Of a stretch of 64,000 nt of DNA, positions 16,903 to 26,297 are shown piece after piece; within the stretch, counting starts at the first letter, position 1; every line of letters begins with the position of its first letter. This DNA comes from Sulfurimonas sp. (GTDB taxonomy: Bacteria; Campylobacterota; Campylobacteria; Campylobacterales; Sulfurimonadaceae). The translations under genes and the position numbers were made by a program. The DNA lies in the NCBI GenBank assembly GCA_021732045.1, contig JAKFWK010000006.1, positions 36,013-100,012 on the forward strand, written 5' to 3'. Under the pieces are notes generated by a model that was given only the letters and a program-made list of their open reading frames with translations, made no database searches and was not told where the DNA came from.

Positions 16903-17175
16903 ATGATAAAAACTACCTTCTTAATCTTTTTTACCATATTTGCAACAATAAGTTTATGTTCAGATGTAAAGTGGATTCCCATCAAACCAATAAGCACAAA
17001 TGAGTCTCAAAAACAAGATACAAATAAATCTAAAACTGGGACAGTGCTCACAAATGGTTCCATTAGCGGAATCAAAGTTATTGAGTATCTGCTGGATTAT
17101 AAAAAAGGCAAAGAGAGTCTAGATGAGAGAAATAACAAAAATTGGTATATTCTTGACACAAAAGAAGAAAATTAA
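16903..17175 (+). CDS. Small exported protein of unknown function
   Basis: 90 residues from the ATG at 16903, chosen because TGGGAGC is just upstream and because it begins a signal peptide (MIKTTFLIFFTIFATISLCS). The mature part is short, polar and Lys/Asp/Asn rich (about 70 residues) with one hydrophobic patch ISGIKVIEYLLDY. No family is recognised. It lies next to the tRNA pair, a common place for laterally acquired genes, but nothing else mobile is visible. Confidence 0.6.
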   Translation: MIKTTFLIFFTIFATISLCSDVKWIPIKPISTNESQKQDTNKSKTGTVLTNGSISGIKVIEYLLDYKKGKESLDERNNKNWYILDTKEEN

Positions 17176-17207
17176 TTGATTTAGATTTTTAAAACAGCAT
17201 CGAGACA

Positions 17208-17224
17208 CTCCTTTAAACAAGGAG
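17208..17224. terminator. Hairpin downstream of the small exported protein gene
   Basis: CTCCTT-TAAAC-AAGGAG is a perfect 6-bp inverted repeat about 30 bases after the gene's stop. A weaker outer pairing between CATCGAGACAC and GTGCTTGATG could enlarge it. No U tract follows closely, so it may be a weak terminator or a processing site. Confidence 0.4.
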
Positions 17225-17278
17225 CGTTTATCCTATGGTGCTTGATGTTTAATATTTAATTTTATGAGATAAATCGTA

Positions 17279-17297
17279 CTCACCAAAGAGTGGTGAG
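17279..17297 (-). terminator. Hairpin downstream of purL
   Basis: CTCACCA-AAGAG-TGGTGAG is a perfect 7-bp inverted repeat lying 24 bases beyond the purL stop in the direction of transcription. The following bases on the minus strand are only moderately T rich, so it is a probable but not strong terminator. Confidence 0.5.
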
Positions 17298-17320
17298 CAG
17301 TTAGAAAAAAGGTTTAATTA

Positions 17321-19534
17321 CTAAATATCTCTCTCTATAACTCTTTTAAATGTATTGAAATAGTTATCTTTTAGCTCTTCCATACTCATCTCCAAGTTGT
17401 TGATTATGATACTATCTCCGCCGACTATACCGATTTTATGATTTGGTAAAATTCCTGCCATTGATTCAAAATCAGCACAATTTTCCTGTTTTACTTCTAT
17501 AATTGCTCTACTCATGCTCTCTGCAAAAATATCTCTCTCATCATTTACAGGCATTCTAACATCACAGCCAAATCCAGATACCGCAGCCATTTTAGCAAGT
17601 GTGATAGCCACACCGCCACTGCTTACATCTTTTGCGGACTCTAGCATGCCTTTTTTGTTTGCTTCTATAACCAAATCCCAAAGAGCAAGTTCATTTTCGT
17701 AGTCTATCACAGGGATTTTGCCAGCAACAGCGCCACAAATCTCTTTCATGTAAAGTGAACCACCAAATTCAGAGTTTGATTCGCCGACAAGATAAAGAGT
17801 GTTTCCCTCTCCTTGAAAACTTGACATCAAAACTTTGTTTGCATCATCGTTAACACCAACAGTCGCTATTGAGGGAGTTGGAAAAACAGAAACGCCATTT
17901 GTTTCGTTATAAAGAGACACATTTCCACCGATTACTGGCGTTGTAAGTTCCAAACAAGCCTCTTTTATACCCAAACAACTCTCTGCAAACTGCCACATAA
18001 CTTCTGGATTTTCTGGATTTCCAAAGTTTAGACAATCCGTAATAGCAAGTGGTCTAGCTCCACTCATAGCAACATTTCTACCGCTCTCAATAACAGCAGC
18101 TGCAGCTCCAGCTTTTGGGTCGATATAACAGTAGCGAACATTACAATCAGCGCTCATAGCAAGCGCTTTTCCATTCTCTTTTACTCTGATAACAGAAGCA
18201 TCAAGCATTCCGCCTTTTTTTATAGTGTTTGTTTGTACCATTGAGTCATATTGAGTGTAAATCCACGATTTATCTACAACTTCCATAGATTTGGTAAGCT
18301 TACTAAATGCCTCTTTGTTTGACACTCTCTCAAAATCATCAATTGTAACATCCGCAATTTTGTCCAAATACGCTGGGCGACTCATTGGACGGTTCAGAAC
18401 TGGGGCTTCTTCACTAACAGGATCCACTGGAACCTCAGCCACTCTCTCTCCATGCCAGAAAAGCTCCATTTTTCCAGTTGCAGTTACTTCGCCAACAACA
18501 GCAACATCCAAATCCCACTTTTCAAAGATTTTTATAATCTCTGATTCACTCCCTTTTTTTGCACAAAGCAACATTCTCTCTTGGGATTCACTTAACATAA
18601 ACTCATAAGGAGTCATTCCCTCTTCACGAGCCGGAATGCGGTCAAGGTGCATTATCATACCGCTGCCGCTTCTTCCCGCCATCTCAAAAGATGAAGAGGT
18701 AAGTCCAGCAGCTCCCATATCTTGAATACCCACAACATGTTCAGTTTTAAACAGCTCTAGACAAGCTTCGAGCAAAAGTTTTTCAGTAAATGGATCGCCT
18801 ACTTGAACGGTTGGGCGAAGAGATTTGCTCTCCTCTGTAAAACTATCACTGCTCATGACAGCTCCACCTAAACCATCTCGTCCTGTTTTAGCACCGACAT
18901 AAATTACCGGATTTCCTATACCGTCAGCTCTTCCATAAAAAATCTCATCAGATTTTGCAAGCCCCAAAGTAAAAGCATTTACAAGAATGTTACCGTTATA
19001 GCACTCGTCAAAACTGGTTTCACCGCCGATAGTCGGAACACCCATACAGTTTCCGTAACCACCGATTCCCTCTACAACACCGCGAACAAGATACCTCTGA
19101 TGAGCAGAAATTTTATCATCATTTAAAACATTACCGAATCTAAGAGCATTTAAGTTTGCAATAGGTCTTGCTCCCATAGTGAAAACATCTCTCATGATTC
19201 CACCAACACCAGTTGCGGCACCTTGATATGGCTCTATAAAACTTGGATGATTATGTGACTCCATCTTAAAAACAGCAGCATATCCGCCACCAATATCAAT
19301 TACTCCAGCATTTTCACCAGGACCCTGAATTACCCATGGAGCCTTTGTTGGAAAACCACTTAAATGAACTTTTGAAGATTTATATGAGCAGTGTTCGCTC
19401 CACATCGCAGAGAAAATACCAATCTCCACCAAGTTTGGTTCACGACCTAATATTTTTTTTATATGTGTGTAATCTTCATTTGAAAGCTTGTGTGATTTAA
19501 GTACTTTTTCTATATCTTGAAGTTGTTGGCTCAC
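17321..19534 (-). CDS. purL: Phosphoribosylformylglycinamidine synthase subunit PurL
   Basis: 737 residues from the GTG at 19534, which is preceded by AGGAAC at good spacing; an upstream ATG at 19597 adds 21 residues that look non-coding ([14 protein letters not shown]). [25 protein letters not shown] and [10 protein letters not shown] identify the small PurL type. It converts FGAR to FGAM with ATP and needs PurS and PurQ, whose genes are 41 kb away at 60903-61816, so the complex is encoded at two sites. Purine synthesis, step four. Confidence 0.95.
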   Translation of the reverse strand: MSQQLQDIEKVLKSHKLSNEDYTHIKKILGREPNLVEIGIFSAMWSEHCSYKSSKVHLSGFPTKAPWVIQGPGENAGVIDIGGGYAAVFKMESHNHPSFIEPYQGAATGVGGIMRDVFTMGARPIANLNALRFGNVLNDDKISAHQRYLVRGVVEGIGGYGNCMGVPTIGGETSFDECYNGNILVNAFTLGLAKSDEIFYGRADGIGNPVIYVGAKTGRDGLGGAVMSSDSFTEESKSLRPTVQVGDPFTEKLLLEACLELFKTEHVVGIQDMGAAGLTSSSFEMAGRSGSGMIMHLDRIPAREEGMTPYEFMLSESQERMLLCAKKGSESEIIKIFEKWDLDVAVVGEVTATGKMELFWHGERVAEVPVDPVSEEAPVLNRPMSRPAYLDKIADVTIDDFERVSNKEAFSKLTKSMEVVDKSWIYTQYDSMVQTNTIKKGGMLDASVIRVKENGKALAMSADCNVRYCYIDPKAGAAAAVIESGRNVAMSGARPLAITDCLNFGNPENPEVMWQFAESCLGIKEACLELTTPVIGGNVSLYNETNGVSVFPTPSIATVGVNDDANKVLMSSFQGEGNTLYLVGESNSEFGGSLYMKEICGAVAGKIPVIDYENELALWDLVIEANKKGMLESAKDVSSGGVAITLAKMAAVSGFGCDVRMPVNDERDIFAESMSRAIIEVKQENCADFESMAGILPNHKIGIVGGDSIIINNLEMSMEELKDNYFNTFKRVIERDI

Positions 19535-19642
19535 GGATAGTTCCTGAAATTTTGGTTTTACCAATGTCATGCACCAAAACGAACTAGTACATAACATCAG
19601 TTTTTAAGGGTGGATTATATCTAAATGGGTGTAAAAAGAGTT

Positions 19643-20167
19643 TTAATGAAAAGAAAAATCAGCTTTTGTTTTTATATTTTTCTTCAAAGAGAATATATTT
19701 TTATAGAAAATTTCCAATATTTCATACTCTTTTTTACCACTTGGAATTTTAACTATAAAGTCATCGCCACACTCTTTTCCTATCATGGCACGAGAGAGTG
19801 GAGCATGTACAGAAATAAGACAATTTTCTGGCTCAGACTCTAAAACTCCGCAGATAGTGTATGTAAACTCCTCATTACTGCTAATATCTAGGAGTTTTAC
19901 ACTACTTCCAAAGCCTACTTTGTTGTGTGAGTGTTTTGATGGGTCTATGATTTGTGATTTTTGAATCATGGAGTTTAGATAAAAAAGTCTCTTATCTATA
20001 AATCTAAGCTTCTCTTTTGCTGCCTGATAATCAGCATTTTCACTTCTGTCACCAAGCGCGGCAGCTACCAATTTTTCTTGCGCTGTCTTTGGTTTTTCAA
20101 CCTCTAGTAAGAACTTAAATTCTGCTATTATAAGGTCGTATCCCTCTTGACTTATGGGTTCTTGCAC
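19643..20167 (-). CDS. Transcript cleavage factor GreA/GreB family
   Basis: 174 residues. N-terminal coiled coil with GDRSENADYQAAKEKLRFIDK (residues 39-59); the GDRSENADY form is closer to GreB than to GreA (GDLKENAEY), but the acidic tip needed to push RNA 3' ends out of the RNA polymerase active site is the same in both. The C-terminal FKBP-like domain contains the LLDISSNEEFTYTICG and PLSRAMIGKECGDDF segments (family: SPLG..L.G...GD). It rescues backtracked polymerase. It extends about 15 residues beyond usual at the C terminus (basic, FSLKKNIKTKADFSFH). Confidence 0.88.
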   Translation of the reverse strand: MQEPISQEGYDLIIAEFKFLLEVEKPKTAQEKLVAAALGDRSENADYQAAKEKLRFIDKRLFYLNSMIQKSQIIDPSKHSHNKVGFGSSVKLLDISSNEEFTYTICGVLESEPENCLISVHAPLSRAMIGKECGDDFIVKIPSGKKEYEILEIFYKNIFSLKKNIKTKADFSFH

Positions 20168-20175
20168 TCTGAAAA

Positions 20176-20502
20176 TTAACCCTCAAACCCTATGATATAA
20201 TATGTCTCTTTGTCTTTGACTTTTTCAATTTTTATTTTAAATTTATCACTAAATCTCTGCACTTTCTCATGCGCTTCTTCGCTTAATTCTGGAGTAATAG
20301 AGTCAATTTTGATTTTAAAATAGTCGTTTGAGTTTGAAAGAGCGACATAGGCACCATTTACTTTTAGGTGGTCATGCAAATCCATAATATGTTTTTGTAT
20401 CTTCTCATAACCAATCGTGTTCTTTTCAATTTTTTCAAGCTGCTTCAATAAAGCATCATTTGGAACATATCCTAATTGTGTAAGCATGGCATCTCTTTGC
20501 AT
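20176..20502 (-). CDS. Small cytoplasmic protein of unknown function
   Basis: 108 residues from the ATG at 20502, chosen because AAAGGACAGAA precedes it; an upstream ATG at 20547 adds 15 unlikely residues. It contains an amphipathic helix (LLKQLEKIEKNTIGYEKIQKH, split about residues 19-39), an HGAYVALSNSNDYFKI-like strand region and a basic FSDKFKIKIEKVKDKETYYIIGF end. No recognised domain. It lies eight bases upstream of greA/B on the same strand, so a shared transcript is likely. Confidence 0.7.
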   Translation of the reverse strand: MQRDAMLTQLGYVPNDALLKQLEKIEKNTIGYEKIQKHIMDLHDHLKVNGAYVALSNSNDYFKIKIDSITPELSEEAHEKVQRFSDKFKIKIEKVKDKETYYIIGFEG

Positions 20503-20627
20503 TTCTGTCCTTTTTTTTAAAAAATGATAGCAATATTTTGTAAACACGATAAATATTCAGTCATTTGTTTATATAGATTTACTATAATAATGTTAATTTT
20601 AACAGTCTACAAAGAGAGAAAAACATA

Positions 20628-21425
20628 ATGACAGAAGATATACTCAAGCAGATTAAACAACTTCCACCCCTTCCGGAGTCTGCTATGCAGATAGAAGCTG
20701 TTTATCAAAATCCAGATAGTAATTTCAATGATATGGTAAAAATATTGGAGACTGATCCTCTTTTAACGGCTGATATTTTAAAAGCTGCTAACTCCCCGCT
20801 TTATGGATTCTCTAGAGAGATAAATGCTATAAGTCAAGCGGTTGGTCTTTTTGGAATGGGCACAATCAGGGGCTTTGCGCTTGCAAGTATTATAAAAAAA
20901 AGTTTTGCCCTCAATCTATCTCCTTATGGAATTGATAGCGATACATTCTCTATATTATCAAAAAGACAACATGCGCTTGTGACTGCATGGTGCCTAAGAA
21001 AAGAACCTAAGCTTCTAGGAATTCTCTCTCCTGCTGCTTTTCTTGTGGAGATTGGTAAAGTTTTAATATCTCAGCATATGCTCATAAATAATCTTCAAGA
21101 GCAGTTTAAAGAGGCCCTCAAAGAACTTCAGGATGTGGAAGCAGCAGAGAGAGCAATTGTTGGTGTTGATACTCCGGAAGTTAGTGCTTCAATATTTGAG
21201 CAGTGGAAATTTGAACCTAGTCTAGTAAACACAATTCGTCATTGTCTAAATCCTGATAAAGCACAAGATGCTGATAGAAAAGCAGCGCAGATACTGCATG
21301 TAACAAGAACAGCTGTTCCTTTAAATGGTGTTATCACAGAGGAGAGCTTAGTTGCCGCAAGAGAACTAATCAACAAATATTCACTCGATATAGAAAGCTT
21401 TGAAAAAGCTGCTCTACTTATCTAG
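20628..21425 (+). CDS. HDOD domain protein
   Basis: 265 residues. The HDOD fold is visible in LPPLPESAMQIEAVYQNPDSN (residues 11-31, split), ILETDPLLTADILKAANSPLYG and AISQAVGLFGMGTIRGFALAS. The catalytic His-Asp of true HD phosphohydrolases is absent, as in all HDOD proteins. Known members act in signal transduction and regulation without enzymatic activity. It precedes rnr directly: its stop TAG abuts the ATG of that gene. Confidence 0.9.
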   Translation: MTEDILKQIKQLPPLPESAMQIEAVYQNPDSNFNDMVKILETDPLLTADILKAANSPLYGFSREINAISQAVGLFGMGTIRGFALASIIKKSFALNLSPYGIDSDTFSILSKRQHALVTAWCLRKEPKLLGILSPAAFLVEIGKVLISQHMLINNLQEQFKEALKELQDVEAAERAIVGVDTPEVSASIFEQWKFEPSLVNTIRHCLNPDKAQDADRKAAQILHVTRTAVPLNGVITEESLVAARELINKYSLDIESFEKAALLI

Positions 21426-23357
21426 ATGAAATCTCTTCTTATAAGGCTTACTCACGGCTTGAGTGAGCAAGATATCTCCGCGGACGAACTTGTGCGCGTC
21501 AACAGCTTTTTCGCAAAAAATTACATTACAAAAAAAGACAATATTTATAAATTCAACTCCAAGTATCGTGCTGGCACACTAGGGCTTGTTCAAAAAGGTA
21601 CAGCGTACCTTAATGTTATTGGCGAAAATGTTCATGACCTCTTTATCGGCGAGGGTGATTTAGGAAATGCGACTGAAGGAGATCTTATAATAGCTCAAAG
21701 ATTATTAGGCGTCAGAGGAACCCCCAGTGCAAAAATTGTTGAAATTGTTGGTAGAGCACAGACATTTAGCGTGGCTTACATAATCACAAGAGATGGTAAA
21801 AAATCTCTAGTCAATCTAAAAAATGACCATCCAATAGGCGCAGAACAAGAACTTAACAGCTATAGCGATGGTGATGTTTTTAAAGTAGAAAATCAGACTT
21901 ATACCATTATGGAGAAGCTAGGAAATATCGCAGATCCACTCGTTGATGAAAAAATAGTTCTTGCACAATTTAACAAACACGATGAATTTGATAGTGAAGT
22001 TCTAGAAATCGCAAAATCTTTTAAAGAGGTAGATGCTTCAAACTATCCAACTAGAGTTGATTTGAGGTATCTCAATTTTTGTACGATCGATCCAGTAACA
22101 GCAAAAGATTTTGATGATGCAATCTGTTGGGATGATGAAAACAGCACTCTTTATGTTGCTATTGCCGATGTTAGCGAGTATGTCACGCCATTTGGCGCGA
22201 TTGATAACGAGGCAATTTATAGAAGTTTCTCTATCTATCTTCCGCATCGTTCTATCCCGATGCTCCCTCGTGAGCTAAGTGAAACACTCTGCTCACTTCA
22301 GGCTCATGTCGATAGATTGGCGTATGTTTTTGAGATAAAACTTGACATTAACACTCTTGAAGTTACTAAATCAAAAGTTTATGAGGCAATAATCCACTCT
22401 GATAGAAGATTTAACTATGAAGAGATAGATAGTTTTTTTGATGGGAAACTAGAAGCAAAAAATCCAGAAGAAGAGAAGATTTTTGAGTATATCAAAAAAC
22501 TTAGAGTAGTGACTGATAGGCTAAAGGCAAAAAGACTAAAGGTTGGCTATGACTTCCGCTCAGAAGAGATTGAGATGGTGATTGATGAAAACTCAAATCT
22601 CGTCTCAACTGCTTTTGCAAAAGAGACTCCCTCTCACGCACTTATAGAAGATTGTATGTTGCTTGCAAACAAAGAGGCGGCTGCGCAGTTTAAAAGAGGG
22701 ATTTTCAGAATACATGAACCTCCAAGCCAGTTAAAACTTCAAAAACTTTATCAAGAACTAGCTGGAGTTGGAATATTTGTAGATATAAAAAGTTCCATAA
22801 AAGAGACAATCACAAACATTCAAGATCAAGCAAGAGCAATGAATTTAGAAGCAGAGGTCGATACTCTCATTATTCGCTCACAGATGCAAGCTAGATATGC
22901 ACCAATAAACGCAGGACACTTTGGACTTGGATTTGAGCAGTACACACACTTTACCTCTCCTATCCGAAGATATAGTGATTTGATAGTCCATAGATTACTA
23001 AAAGCAATTGCAAATCATGATACTATTGAAGGTTCGTATGTTCTTCGAAATATAGAATCGTTGAGTATGACAATAAGCGAAAAAGAGAGAGAAGCCAGCA
23101 CGATAGAAGTTGAATTTATGGCGAGAAAATTTGCTAGATGGGCAGAGACAAATATAGGCAAAGAACTTAAAGCTCGAATCATAGAGACTCTGCCAGAACT
23201 TAAAGCTGAGCTTCATGATGAAGTGCAAGGTGCGAAAATACATATCGTATCTGCTTCAAAAGCGACTCTATTTGAAGATGTGATAATTAGCATTACTAAA
23301 GTTGACATACCAAAAGCCAAAATATTTGCAGAAATACTTAAGATTGTTGATGTATAA
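21426..23357 (+). CDS. rnr: Ribonuclease R (RNase II family exoribonuclease)
   Basis: 643 residues. The RNB catalytic domain begins around residue 210 with FCTIDPVTAKDFDDAICW, holding the Mg2+-binding aspartates; TLYVAIADVSEYV and LPHRSIPMLPRELSE are typical. HFGLGFEQYTHFTSPIRRYSD (split) is the highly conserved later motif, and MTISEKEREASTIE precedes the C terminus. The terminal S1-like segment is degenerate. The enzyme degrades structured RNA 3' to 5'. It begins directly after the HDOD gene and overlaps holA. Confidence 0.93.
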   Translation: MKSLLIRLTHGLSEQDISADELVRVNSFFAKNYITKKDNIYKFNSKYRAGTLGLVQKGTAYLNVIGENVHDLFIGEGDLGNATEGDLIIAQRLLGVRGTPSAKIVEIVGRAQTFSVAYIITRDGKKSLVNLKNDHPIGAEQELNSYSDGDVFKVENQTYTIMEKLGNIADPLVDEKIVLAQFNKHDEFDSEVLEIAKSFKEVDASNYPTRVDLRYLNFCTIDPVTAKDFDDAICWDDENSTLYVAIADVSEYVTPFGAIDNEAIYRSFSIYLPHRSIPMLPRELSETLCSLQAHVDRLAYVFEIKLDINTLEVTKSKVYEAIIHSDRRFNYEEIDSFFDGKLEAKNPEEEKIFEYIKKLRVVTDRLKAKRLKVGYDFRSEEIEMVIDENSNLVSTAFAKETPSHALIEDCMLLANKEAAAQFKRGIFRIHEPPSQLKLQKLYQELAGVGIFVDIKSSIKETITNIQDQARAMNLEAEVDTLIIRSQMQARYAPINAGHFGLGFEQYTHFTSPIRRYSDLIVHRLLKAIANHDTIEGSYVLRNIESLSMTISEKEREASTIEVEFMARKFARWAETNIGKELKARIIETLPELKAELHDEVQGAKIHIVSASKATLFEDVIISITKVDIPKAKIFAEILKIVDV

Positions 23358-24312
23358 AAACGAGCTAGACAAGCACATACAAAACGGTTCCGTTTCAAAC
23401 AGCTTCGTTTTTTTTGGAGAGAGCAGTTTTTTGATCGATGCCTACACAAACAGAGTTACAGACATCGCAGATGCTTCACTTCTGAAGTTTTATCATGATG
23501 AGTACAACTTTGAATCAGCAAAAGCGCATCTATCACAATCTTCACTTTTTGGCGGACAAAATGTACTAATCATTAAAAGTGAAAAAAAGATTCCAAAAAA
23601 AGATTTGGATATTTTTATAAACTATTGTGAAAAAAACTCTGACAACATTTTCGTTTACGCCTATTATGGGGACGATTACACCACTTATGCAAAAGCATTT
23701 GCCAAAACAAAAGCTATGAGCGTTAGGTTTTTCAATCCAAATTTGGGTGAGTCTATTTTCATAGTCTCTCAGATGGCGAAAGAGAAAAAAGTTAATATCG
23801 ACAACTCCACCATTTCTCATCTTCTAAATATTCATAACACAGATGTAGCGCTTGCCTGCAATGAGATAGAAAAATTCAGAATTTTTGATAGAGCCATAAC
23901 GACAAAAGATGTGGATAATCTAGTTTTTGGATTGGCCCAAATCAACATAGATGAGCTTATAAAAAACATACTAAACAAAAAAGATTTTAAAGACGAGCTC
24001 TTAAACATCCTAGGACATGGAGAAAATGAGATAAGAGTAATTAGTGCGATAACCTCATATATCACGACGCTTTATATGTTTAACATCTACATTCGCGTAA
24101 ATGGTGTGGCAAATGCGCTTGACATATTAGGATACCCTGCCCCAAAATTTGTAGTTGATGAAAAAGCTGCTCTCTCTTTAAAGTTTAAACCACAAACTTA
24201 CCATAAACTACATAATCTCTTGCTTGATAGCGAGTTAAAGATGAAGAGTTCTGGTGTTGACAAAAGTGCTATTTTGCTCTCATCGCTCATCAGATTACAA
24301 ACAATTATTTAA
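23350..24312 (+). CDS. holA: DNA polymerase III delta subunit
   Basis: 320 residues from the ATG at 23350, which overlaps the rnr stop by eight bases. The longest frame starts 48 bases upstream, inside rnr. MYKNELDKHI and FVFFGESSFLIDAY match the HolA N terminus, followed by a weakly conserved AAA-like region (no Walker A, normal for delta) and a C-terminal LHNLLLDSELKMKSSGV helix segment typical of the family. It opens the beta clamp in the clamp loader. Confidence 0.88.
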   Translation: MYKNELDKHIQNGSVSNSFVFFGESSFLIDAYTNRVTDIADASLLKFYHDEYNFESAKAHLSQSSLFGGQNVLIIKSEKKIPKKDLDIFINYCEKNSDNIFVYAYYGDDYTTYAKAFAKTKAMSVRFFNPNLGESIFIVSQMAKEKKVNIDNSTISHLLNIHNTDVALACNEIEKFRIFDRAITTKDVDNLVFGLAQINIDELIKNILNKKDFKDELLNILGHGENEIRVISAITSYITTLYMFNIYIRVNGVANALDILGYPAPKFVVDEKAALSLKFKPQTYHKLHNLLLDSELKMKSSGVDKSAILLSSLIRLQTII

Positions 24313-24398
24313 TTTACAGATAACATTTTAGCAATAAATGCGATAGTACATTTTTTTATAAGCTTGAAAAATTGTAAAAGATTTGTTTGGAGCAGAGT

Positions 24399-24426
24399 GC
24401 AACTCAACCAATAAAAGCTGAGTTGC
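24399..24426. terminator. Hairpin between convergent holA and ilvC
   Basis: GCAACTCA and TGAGTTGC form a perfect 8-bp stem with a 12-base loop. It lies 87 bases after holA and 16 bases after ilvC in their directions, so it can serve as a bidirectional terminator. The U tract is weak on both sides. Confidence 0.55.
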
Positions 24427-24441
24427 GAAGATTTAAAAATA

Positions 24442-25464
<1,023 letters not shown>

Positions 25465-25510
25465 TTAATTTCCTTGTTTTATATTAAGCTTAAATGCTTA
25501 AAAAATTTTC

Positions 25511-25549
25511 GGCATTATACTAAAATAAAGCAAAAACTTTTATAATGCC
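25511..25549. promoter_or_regulatory. Divergent promoters of ilvC and the 208-residue gene within a perfect inverted repeat
   Basis: GGCATTATA (25511-25519) and TATAATGCC (25541-25549) are perfect inverted copies. Each contains a TATAAT hexamer: one on the minus strand (25519-25514) facing ilvC, one on the plus strand (25541-25546) facing the gene at 25572. Their -35 regions must overlap, so the two genes may compete for polymerase or share one regulator. Confidence 0.5.
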
Positions 25550-25571
25550 CTCGAAATAAAAGGAAGTATGT

Positions 25572-26198
25572 ATGAAAAAATTCAATCTTTTTAAAGAAAT
25601 TATTGTTGTCGACAAAAGTAAACTCTTAGAAGCCATAGAGTCTCAAAAACATTTTGGAATAAGGATTGATGGGGCAATACGCCATGAACCTTTTACCATA
25701 GAAGATATACTTATCTACAGTGGTGTAGCCGAGATGAACGCACACCTTGAGGGTGCTCTTGGAAAAAACTATCAACTAGTAGTGGATGCGAACAGAGTTT
25801 TGATAAAAGCTTTTTCAAACTGGCAAGAGATTATAGGATACAACACTCCAAGAGCATCTTACGACGACACAACTGCCGATGGAGTTGATGAGTTTTCAAC
25901 AAAAGAGATGGAGGAGATTGGATGGAATGCTACGGAGTTTAACATCTCATACAGAGACCTTGTGGATATGCTAGAGGATAAGTGTGATGGCACGATTATC
26001 TGTCTTGAACAAGAGTCACCATATATGTTTAGTGGTTTAGGTTTTATAGCAAACTTGGATGATGCAAAAAATATGTTGTTTGACTATTGTCAAAAAGAGA
26101 TAAAAAAACTTATGTCTGAAGATGAGGATTTTGCGCTAGAAAACTTAAATGATGATGAGCTACAAGCCACTAGATTTTTCAATCTCTTACCACAGTAA
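25572..26198 (+). CDS. Conserved protein of unknown function
   Basis: 208 residues, soluble and acidic (C-terminal MSEDEDFALENLNDDELQ). AAAAGGAAG precedes the ATG. Motif-like features are RIDGAIRHEPFTIEDILIYSG (split around residues 30-50) and SPYMFSGLGFIANL near residue 155. No signal peptide, membrane helix or known catalytic motif. The gene stands alone between divergent ilvC and convergent RND genes. I do not recognise the family. Confidence 0.8.
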   Translation: MKKFNLFKEIIVVDKSKLLEAIESQKHFGIRIDGAIRHEPFTIEDILIYSGVAEMNAHLEGALGKNYQLVVDANRVLIKAFSNWQEIIGYNTPRASYDDTTADGVDEFSTKEMEEIGWNATEFNISYRDLVDMLEDKCDGTIICLEQESPYMFSGLGFIANLDDAKNMLFDYCQKEIKKLMSEDEDFALENLNDDELQATRFFNLLPQ

Positions 26199-26297
26199 CG
26201 CTAAAATAAACAACTCCACTTTAGTGGGAGGAACTTATCGTCCACTCCAACTCACTAAAACTATGAAAAACTACTTTTTCGAGAATTGCAAGGTATG

